Source of the DNA: Xylona heveae TC161
Lineage: Eukaryota; Ascomycota; Xylonomycetes; Xylonales; Xylonaceae
Assembly (NCBI RefSeq): GCF_001619985.1
Contig: NW_017264194.1
Location: 2,661,511 to 2,725,510 of the forward strand
Length of the DNA: 64,000 nucleotides
Direction: 5' to 3'
The notes under the pieces are model-generated. The model had not been told where the DNA came from, made no database searches, and was given only the letters and a program-made list of their open reading frames with translations. This document shows positions 56,871-64,000 of this stretch, in pieces (position 1 is the first letter of the stretch; every line of letters starts with the position of its first letter). The position numbers and the translations under genes are program-made.

Positions 56871-58004
56871 ATGCTGTCCTGGGCAACGTGAGTTTTCACT
56901 TGCCTTCCTCCCAACCTATACACCTTGAGTTTCCATCCAACTAACTCTTTTTCGTTAAAATTAAACAGTCTGAAGACACTCCTCTTCACACTTGGGCCTC
57001 TCTTCCTGCCCAAGCTCATCACCTACTATCGCAATCTGCGCGCGCATTCCCAATCCCACAATGTGCCCATCCGACCCGTGCCATCCCACGTCTCTATCGC
57101 TCTCAACCTGCTCCTCATCAGCTTCACCCTCGCGCTTCTTTCCACCTTTCCCTATTTCGCACCGGCCAACATATTCTCCCTGACGGGCTCGCGCCTGCAA
57201 ACACCCACCGACGTCCTCTTCAGCCGACTCGCTGCCCTGCGACCACTCACGCCGTCCGACGAGATTCTCAAGACGAAACTCATCAACATGGACTCGCGCT
57301 TACTCTACCTGACCCACGGACCAGACACGCTCGTGAACTGCGAGTTCTGCAACTCCGAGGAGCCGCTGACGTACCTGTACTATGCCATCCCCGCTCTTCT
57401 GGCGCCGCATTTACTGCACATTGGACTCCTGGGCCTCGTCACATCGCCGCTGTTGTCAAAGAGCGAAGGGCGCATCTGGCGCACGAGCGCGACCATTGCG
57501 GGCATCGGCCTAGCTGCGGCAGAGGTGTATCTGATTATCAATTATGATGCAAAAGTAGCAAACACGGGCGCACTACGCGTTGGGGATATTGATGCCTTTT
57601 ACTGGCGCAGAAAGGTCTATCGTGGCCTCGGCCTCGCGGTGCTGGATGCCCTGCTGGGATGGGGCATGTATCTGTCCTCGACGAATAGGCTGTTCGTGAC
57701 GCCCCCGCCCCCGGCGATGCGCATTGAGAATAGTACGAAGATGCTCGAAGCGGCGCAGAGGAAGCTCCAGTCTCTCGGCATGATGCGCAATGTGATTCTT
57801 CGGGATGCCCCGCTCAGATCGCTCATGGAGAAGTATTGGATCGCGGAGGATAAAGTGATGACGGAGATTTTCGAGGATCGGGAAGTCGTGGATGGAATGA
57901 ACGTTGCGCTGGGACGGACAAATGTCGATGTCATCATGGATGATGCCGAGAAGTATGCGACCCGCATTGTGAGTGCGGTTCCAGGCGGAGAGCCAGATAC
58001 CTGA
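56871..58004 (+). CDS. uncharacterised fungal membrane protein
   Basis: I do not recognise a named family. Exons 56871-56887 and 56969-58004 join in phase to 350 aa, starting MLSWATLKTLLFTLGPLFLP. The first exon is 17 nt of coding sequence, and the intron has a CTAAC branch site. Hydrophobic segments include VSIALNLLLISFTLALLSTF, YYAIPALLAPHLLHIGLLGL, ATIAGIGLAAAEVYLII and GLGLAVLDALLGWGMYL. A CEFCNSEEP motif lies between the first two, in a loop. The C-terminal third is soluble and charged (MLEAAQRKLQSLGMMRNVI). An ER or mitochondrial location is possible. Function is unknown. Confidence 0.8.
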
Positions 58005-58441
58005 GCTGTCCTCCGTTTTTGTGTCTTTTTTTTTTCTGTGATTGCTATTTTGGACATGGCGCATCTTGCATCAACGGCATTGACTGTTTCATTGCATATA
58101 GACATACTATGGAGTACTTTTTGTCATTGGGTTTAGATGTCTTATTATTTTTTGTAGTAGCATAGGTCAATATTTACATGACAAGTCTCGATAATTTGTT
58201 AGAAGATGCAAAGTAAATTGATTTACTGCATGTTATGAACATCGTTCTAGAAGCCTCGCTCCGTCAACTGCTTCTTCGGAAAAGATTGTATAAGAAGAAA
58301 ATTCTAGGAATAACATTCAGACAAGACTACTGCTCAACAAAGTGAATGTCTGGACGAAAATCGAAAGGTCATACAGGAATAAGAACGCCGTGCTCAGAAG
58401 ATCAAGAAAAGAAAGCAAGGATAAAAGGTTAATCAAAGCTG
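58005..58441. other. convergent 3' region
   Basis: A 437-bp AT-rich spacer between converging stops, with a T10 run near 58027. No gene is seen. Confidence 0.45.
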
Positions 58442-59421
58442 CTACGGTCTCATTTCATTCCCAGCTGAAGCAGCCGGATGATGCGCCATATCTGGCGGTG
58501 ATATCCGCACGTAGTCCGTAAACTGAGGGTTCGGATTGAGCGGTGCAGAAATGTTCACCGGCACTCTTGGCCCAAGTGGCTGAACCTTTTCCGCGACAGG
58601 ACTGGAACGAAGGGAAATCTTTTCGGAGTGATGGGAGTGGAGAGTGGATTGACGACAAAGCCGAAACGATTTATAGGGACCCAACTTGCAAGAGGCAGAG
58701 TTGGCAGATTCCATCTGTAGTTGCGCTCTTTGGGGCGCGACTGCACCATATGAGCGAACATGACGGGCTGTCACGCCATTCGAGCTGTCTCTGAAGATGA
58801 AACTCTGCTTGCCAATGTTAGTCTCAAATTCCTTCATTCGACAATAGGCATTGTAGAAATGAAATAGCCAGGCGAACGTACGTTGAGCATGTTGAAGCAT
58901 CCGAGAACAATCGCAACAATGCCTGATCCAGCGACAATCCGCCAGAAAGCAAGGCCCAGTGACTGCTCAGAAGAAGACTGCCTGTTCAAAGTTCCCAAGG
59001 TTGAGATTCCGAGAACGACCATTGCAAGGCCGAGCGTCACGAAACCACGGATTGGACTGAGAAGCGGCCAGTTTCTGTAAAAATAGGATCGGAAAAGTGA
59101 AAGCTCAGAAGAGATCAGGAAAACTAATTCGGGCTGTTTATCAGCTTAGGTCACAAAGATGCATCCGGGAACACCATACTGCAAATGTTGATGACAATGG
59201 CGTGCGTTATAGATTCGAAGACGAAAAACTAACGCATATGTTAGCAAATTTCAGGAAAATCAATACATTGTGGTCATTCGCACTTTAGTGTAAACTGGGA
59301 GTTTGATCAGCAGAACGCAGTTGGCGGTGATGATTGCCATGATGCTGAGAACATTCAAGACACGAAAGACATTGAGAATGATATAGCCTGGGCCGGCCAG
59401 AGCATGAGAGAAGGAAGGCAT
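58442..59421 (-). CDS. uncharacterised four-helix membrane protein
   Basis: A fungal membrane protein of unknown function. The start MPSFSHALAGPGYIILNVFR leads into VLNVLSIMAIITANCVLLI. After introns the frame resumes as FFVFESITHAIVINICSMVF, then FVTLGLAMVVLGISTLGTL and FWRIVAGSGIVAIVLGCFN, giving about four hydrophobic segments. The C-terminal tail is soluble and ends PAASAGNEMRP. One intron (after MVFPDASF) would be only about 36 nt, with a GTGACC donor, which is short. It resembles fungal proteins of the DUF7598 kind by layout, but I cannot confirm this. Confidence 0.72.
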
Positions 59422-60725
59422 TTTGACTTGTTGCGAAGCAGTCGGTGATAATCCTGCGCAGACCAACGGGAAAATATCTAAAGCGGCTATGGAAGAGCGT
59501 CGGAGCCCGTGGATTTTAGATAGAAGAATTGGAGCTGAACCAGCAGTCTAACAAGTTAATGTTTATGATTTGCAAATATTCAAATAAAAAGAATGCTCAG
59601 GGTTGAGAAAGACGAACAGGTCCTCCGAGAGAGCGAGTTATAAATCCATACAGAGGGTAAGGGAAATTTTCAGAAATGTTAGTCTCAAAACAATCGCGGC
59701 TGAGCTGTCATGAGATCTTCCCAGGCATCACTTTCATGACTGCCCTGCTAATTCTCCATGATGCTGCCGGGGTATTCACATGGTGAAGCGGTATCACGAG
59801 CAACGATAAGAAAGGTTCGTTTGCACGAGATTTGGTGATACTGCCTATGAGGTCAGGCAGCATTACCGCCCGATTCCGAGCCAAATTTGAAACACGTAGA
59901 TAGGAATGGAATTGTTCATGCTCAGTTGGCCAATATGGCGAGGAGCTTTTTCGCACAGCTGGCAGGTATCTAGCGATTATCAATAGGTGTGAAGCCAGGG
60001 TGCGAGAGCTGCGTTAGCATGTAAAAAAATTTATTGCTTTCCGGCTTCTACCAGCCGTCAAAATGGTCGTCAAATTGAGAAGCTCTGCAGCAATGACTGG
60101 ATATCAGTGTCCACACCTTTTCAAGCGCAGAGTTTCAGAAAGGTGAGGCTTCCCCAGGGGCAGAATCAGAAGCACCCCTGGCGGCAAAAGACCTTGTCAG
60201 AGGTGGTAGCCCATGATTGGATGACAGGATCAGGCTGTTGATCTCTGAGCATTGGGTTCAATTTGTCCAAGAGTCCGACCTGCCACATAAGTTGACTTAT
60301 TTTACCAGCGTGAGCAGATAGTCACAGATAGTCAAATGTAAGCATGCAGGGTTGACTCTACCACACCGGCGCTCTCATCTGTTAAGAAGCATGATAGCTC
60401 GGTAAACCCGAAGATAAGGTAGGTAGAAGTAAGAACATATCCGTCGTTCAGTTGGGAGAGTAAATTCGATGATTGCCCCACGTTCCTTTCCCGGCGACAG
60501 TACTGCAATGTACATTAATATCCGTATGAGGTTCTTGTTGTTTCTATCTTAATTCCAGACCTCGGTCTCGGCGCCGCCTAAATTAGCGCGGAGTCAAACC
60601 ACCACGAAGTTCCGAACCACCAAATCCCCATCCTGTCCCTTTATTTTCTTCGCATCCTCGAATCTTTCACCAGACTGTGATCTAGTCAAGCAAGGTTTCG
60701 CACAGAAGCCCGAACAACATCAGTC
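59422..60725. promoter_or_regulatory. large divergent region upstream of the SERF gene
   Basis: About 1.3 kb between outward-facing starts with no recognisable gene. The last 150 bases before the SERF start are C/T-rich, the usual fungal promoter pattern. Confidence 0.4.
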
Positions 60726-61119
60726 ATGGCTCGTGGCAACCAGCGTGACAAAGCTCGAGAGAAGAATCTCAAAGCACAATCCCAAGTGGTAAGTTCGCTA
60801 AGTTTAGCCGCCGTCTCCCAGCCCGGACGCTGCTGACTCCGACTCTGTTTACAGAAAAAGAAGAACACGGTACGTTTATTTCTCCACACCAATTGCTCGG
60901 GACCATTTCCCCTGAATCGAAGACTAATTCTCCTTGTAATGGAAACAGCAAACCGGAACAGAGTTTGCTCGCACTAAGGAAGACCAGGCGGCTATCATGC
61001 GTGAGAAGCAGGCAGCTGGTATAGTGCCCATTCGAACATGATCAGCCTATGAGACAGCGTAACTGACGGCTACCCCAGCTGAAGCGAAGAAGGCCGCTGC
61101 AGGCCAGGCCAAGAAATAA
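60726..61119 (+). CDS. SERF/4F5-family small protein
   Basis: A 62-aa, highly charged protein of the 4F5 family. The start MARGNQRDKAREKNLKAQSQ is diagnostic. Four exons join in phase: 60726-60788, 60855-60869 (15 nt), 60949-61018 and 61079-61119. The microexon encodes KKKNT. The end reads EAKKAAAGQAKK. Members in animals alter amyloid formation and bind nucleic acid; the fungal role is unclear. The gene is too short and too split to appear as a single open frame. Confidence 0.93.
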
Positions 61120-61542
61120 TTATTCACCAAAACCGGTGTTAAGGACGGAAGTGGAGGTTATCCACACGACACGCTACGAGCTTTTTTATACCACGCATAT
61201 CCAATTAGCGACTGATTCATACGGCGAAAGGAGGCTAAGTAGGACAACGCCATTAAATATGCTTTAGCTTAATATCCTTTTGAGACCTCGATAAATCGAA
61301 TACTGTTTTTCTCTGCTCGGGCATGATTGAGCCTATGGTATAATTACTTGCTGTTGCGGAGAGATTTGCAAATCGTGATCCTAGTCCCTGCTAGAAAGAT
61401 TTTGATATCCCGTTATTCACTCTCTGCTAGCGTCAGCGGACATGCAGAGGTCACAGACAGGAATATCCCCACCAGTTCTGTACAATCGTATATGCGGTGT
61501 CGAAAAATATATAAGACAATGCTCTGGGATTCGAACACCAAT
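61120..61542. other. convergent 3' region, SERF / SMN
   Basis: A 423-bp spacer between converging stops, moderately AT-rich. A plus-strand 112-codon frame (61327-61665) is antisense to the SMN gene end and is not called. Confidence 0.45.
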
Positions 61543-62304
61543 TTAAGTAGAACTTTTCTTCTCGTCTTGCCCCCTTGCTTTCTGTTGCCCTTCATAAAAC
61601 CCCGTATAGTAGCCGGCATAGTACCAGCTCATCATCAAGTTTTTAAGGGCATCATCTTGCACTAATCATGTCAGCATGCGTTTTCAAGGTACCGCGTAAA
61701 GTCACGAGATAAGAATTACCTGCTCCAACCAGGGCTGACGGGATAGGGGGCGGCATTGACACCGCGTTCGAGGAATGATCTCCATTAGCAGCTTGCTGGG
61801 TTTCAGGTAACGACTTTTGTTATTAGCTGACTGTAGATTTTGAAGGAAAAATTAGGTGTTCTCACCTCGGTTCCCTCATTCTTCGCCACATCTTCTGATT
61901 TCGTGCGCTGGTCATTATTCTCATTCACTTCGTCATCCTCCATGACCTCGTCGTGCTCCGGTTCTTGGACAACCTCCCCTTGGGCAAGTTCCTGGCGTAA
62001 TTGACCAGAAGCAGGGCTACCTAGAATTAGCGGAAATGCATAACCAAAATCTATTGAGAATTACTCGGCCAGTCCATCTTCTTCAGCCTCCAATTTCTGC
62101 AAAAGATCGTCCACGTTTTCTCCCCGGGCTTGAATGCTATGAAAGCGCTACGTCACATGTTAGAAAACTCATATAGTCACAAAGTAAGGCATTGTAATTG
62201 GAGTTTCAAACCTTGTACTCTTCTAGAGCATCATCCCAAGACCTGACTAGAGCTGAATCGTCCCAAATCTCCTCATGGGAGAGCTCTTTGTTTTTCTTGC
62301 CCAT
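61543..62304 (-). CDS. SMN1: survival motor neuron protein homologue (SMN)
   Basis: This is the core of the complex that loads Sm proteins on spliceosomal snRNAs. Exons 62304-62212, 62147-62065, 62016-61866, 61795-61720 and 61661-61543 join in phase to 173 aa. The Gemin2-binding N-terminus is EEIWDDSALVRSWDDALEEY. The middle is acidic, with a short Pro patch (MPPPIPSALVG). The C-terminal YG box reads LMMSWYYAGYYTGFYEGQQ. No Tudor domain is present; the fission yeast protein is similarly short. The third exon uses the distal of two acceptors in TAGGTAG, because the nearer one would create a stop. It is divergent from Nop15 (220 bp). Confidence 0.93.
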
Positions 62305-62524
62305 GTTGGGCTGATTACCATGTCAATCATTATTGATCTTCGTTCACCATGTGCCATCTGATAAATGGCAGATCGCGCTAACGGTGGTCGGGAATAATTT
62401 TAGCGAGGACAAAAGTTTCGGTTCCGCAAAACTTCGGGGTCGTAACTACTGTCCCGGAGATCCAACACAACCGTGAAATTCTGCCGGTCTTTATTTTATC
62501 AGGCACAAAGCAAGGAAATTGACC
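62305..62524. promoter_or_regulatory. divergent promoter, SMN / Nop15
   Basis: A 220-bp spacer between outward-facing starts of two RNA-related genes. I see no clear ribosome-biogenesis motif (PAC or RRPE). Confidence 0.4.
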
Positions 62525-63794
62525 ATGGCACCGGAGACCAAAAAGAGAAAGGGTAAGTCTCATTAATGCAATTTTAATCTTCATCTCTGACTCTCGACAG
62601 CGGCACCTGCGCCATCGCAAATCACCCAGAAAAAGTCTAAGAAGGTGCAACAAACCGCTGCCCCTGCGACCATCGAGAGAGAAGAATCCGAGGAGATCAA
62701 GATTGCTTCGCCGCCACCTGCTGAAGATGTCGATGCCTCAGAATCAGATGCGCAGAGTGATGAGGAAGAAGATCAGACCGAGGCCCTTCTAAAGGGGTTT
62801 GAAAGCAGCGACGAAGAAGATAGATCCGATGACGAGGGCTTTGAACAAGGTCAAAACGTACCGGCAATTCCAAACGATAAAAAGCTGCGCAAGAAGCTCA
62901 AGAGCGCGGAGAAAGGAAAGCCCGAGGAGACCGGTGTTGTCTACGTTGGGTAAGGTCTTCTCTGCGTAAAAGCATACTTCCACGGGCTTATGCTGATGAT
63001 AATATAGCCGAATTCCTCATGGTTTTTACGAGCATGAAATGCGGGAATATTTCTCACAGTTCGGCGCTATCCACAGACTACGTCTCTCGCGAAACCGGAA
63101 GACTGGCAAGAGCAAGCACTATGCGTTTGTTGAATTTGAGTCCGGAGATGTTGCTCGCATTGTTGCTGACACCATGAACAATTACCTGATGTTCGGGCAC
63201 ATTTTGAAGTGCAAAGTCGTCCCCAAAGAGCAAATTCATGAAAGCCTATGGAAGGGAGCAAACAAGCGATTCAAGAGAGTTCCTTGGAACAAACTTGAGG
63301 GCAGGAAGCTGAACCTTGCAAAGACTCGGGAGCATTGGGATAAGCGGGTAGCGGGCGAGGAGAAGAAGAGACAAACCAGAGCGGCAAAGCTTAAGGAAAT
63401 CGGATATGACTTCACCGCTCCGGAGCTGAAGTCCATCGAAACCGTCCCGAAAAAGGAAGCTCAGGCTCTTGAAGGATCTTCCGAGGCGAAGCTTCTCGAG
63501 CAACCAGAGACTACGGTCGACGAGACGACAGCCGTTGTGGAGAAAGAAGAGCCAAACAAGGTGGTGGTGACGGAGGTGAACAAAACGAAAAAGGGCAAAA
63601 AGGGAACGACCAGCGAAACCTCTGTGATTGCAGAGAAGCCTGCAGAGGCAGAGACCAAGTCTCAGCAAATTGAGACGGAAGCCTCAAAAAAGAAAGACGA
63701 TGAGGCTAAGCAGGATGGCAAGAAGGAAACCAAGAGGACGAAGCAGCAAGGAGGCAAGCCTAAAGCATCCAAGAAGAAGAAGACTGCTGCGTAG
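62525..63794 (+). CDS. NOP15: Nop15/NIFK-like nucleolar RRM protein
   Basis: This RNA-binding protein acts in 60S ribosomal subunit assembly in the nucleolus. The first exon is short (MAPETKKRK). The second is acidic, with EESEEIKIASPP and SDEEEDQTEALLKGFESSDE. The RRM spans an intron near 62953-63007 and reads VVYVGRIPHGFYEHEMREYF, then SKHYAFVEFESGDVARIVAD, giving both RNP motifs. The conserved family region WKGANKRFKRVPWNKLEGRK follows. The C-terminus is a long Lys/Glu-rich tail ending KASKKKKTAA. It is close to yeast Nop15 and animal NIFK. Confidence 0.92.
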
Positions 63795-64000
63795 ATGAAT
63801 ACCTTTGCTTTATACGTATATATGTTTCAATTGGTTAGGATATTAGCTCTTCACTTTAGGTAATCAATCATCATTTCATTTTTGAGCATTGAAGGGCCCT
63901 TCATTGATTGAGAATGACGCCAATGAGAAGGAGCTATCTGCGTTATCGAGTAACAAGTCGTGCTCAAACGCCAATGCTTTCAGTGGGCAAAGTCAGCGGC
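63795..64000. other. Nop15 3' flank at window end
   Basis: AT-rich sequence downstream of the Nop15 stop. Nothing else is visible before the window ends. Confidence 0.4.

Noticed and set aside
61520-61545. GTGTTCGAATCCC on the minus strand, like a tRNA B box
   Set aside because: The flanking bases do not form a T stem or acceptor stem, and the site overlaps the end of the SMN gene.

Overview
The window is nuclear DNA from a filamentous ascomycete, most likely a eurotiomycete of the Aspergillus/Penicillium type. Genes are dense (33 protein genes in 64 kb) and carry many short introns of about 45-80 nt, with GT..AG ends and CTAAC/CTGAC-like branch sites. Proteins resemble Eurotiales orthologues throughout. 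I see no rRNA, tRNA, CRISPR array, transposon, viral fossil or clear secondary-metabolite cluster. The region looks like conserved euchromatic core genome.

Layout, left to right. 0.5-10 kb: asparagine synthetase, mitochondrial porin, a membrane J-protein, methionine aminopeptidase 2 and sphingolipid delta-4 desaturase. 10.5-21.3 kb: a VAP/Scs2 ER contact protein, a UBA-zinc finger-UBX protein, Rad52 and a 1288-aa hybrid histidine kinase. 22.5-35 kb: an uncharacterised Ser-rich protein, a vacuolar-type amino-acid transporter, a GPI-type aspartic protease, an Aim34-like SAP protein and an SDR oxidoreductase. 35.7-50.3 kb: Lto1, cytosolic Met-tRNA synthetase, Rae1/Gle2, Kex1, the SPOUT methyltransferase Sfm1, endosulfine (Igo1) and MYG1. 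51.4-64 kb: Ice2, a PTAR1-like prenyltransferase-alpha repeat protein, Get1, two uncharacterised membrane proteins, a SERF-like small protein, SMN and Nop15.

Most genes are unrelated housekeeping functions, but several sit as tight divergent pairs: Lto1/MetRS (168 bp apart), SMN/Nop15 (220 bp), J-protein/MetAP2 (317 bp) and PTAR1-like/Get1 (328 bp). RNA and translation functions are common (MetRS, Lto1, Sfm1, Rae1, SMN, Nop15, MYG1), as are ER membrane functions (desaturase, VAP, Ice2, Get1). Perfect TGACTCA sites (Gcn4/CpcA type) lie upstream of asparagine synthetase and, twice, between Lto1 and MetRS, which suggests control by amino-acid starvation.

The most notable findings are structural. 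A 78-nt stop-free intron splits the phospho-acceptor Asp codon of the histidine kinase, so a retained intron would still be translated. Tiny coding exons occur in Rad52 (8 nt), the SERF gene (15 nt) and asparagine synthetase (27 nt). A perfect inverted pair of CACGTG-containing decamers lies in a large divergent promoter. I did not find a convincing wholly new system. The best unknowns are the large Ser-rich gene at 22.5-25.5 kb, the membrane protein at 56.9-58.0 kb and the unassigned region 41.3-42.2 kb.
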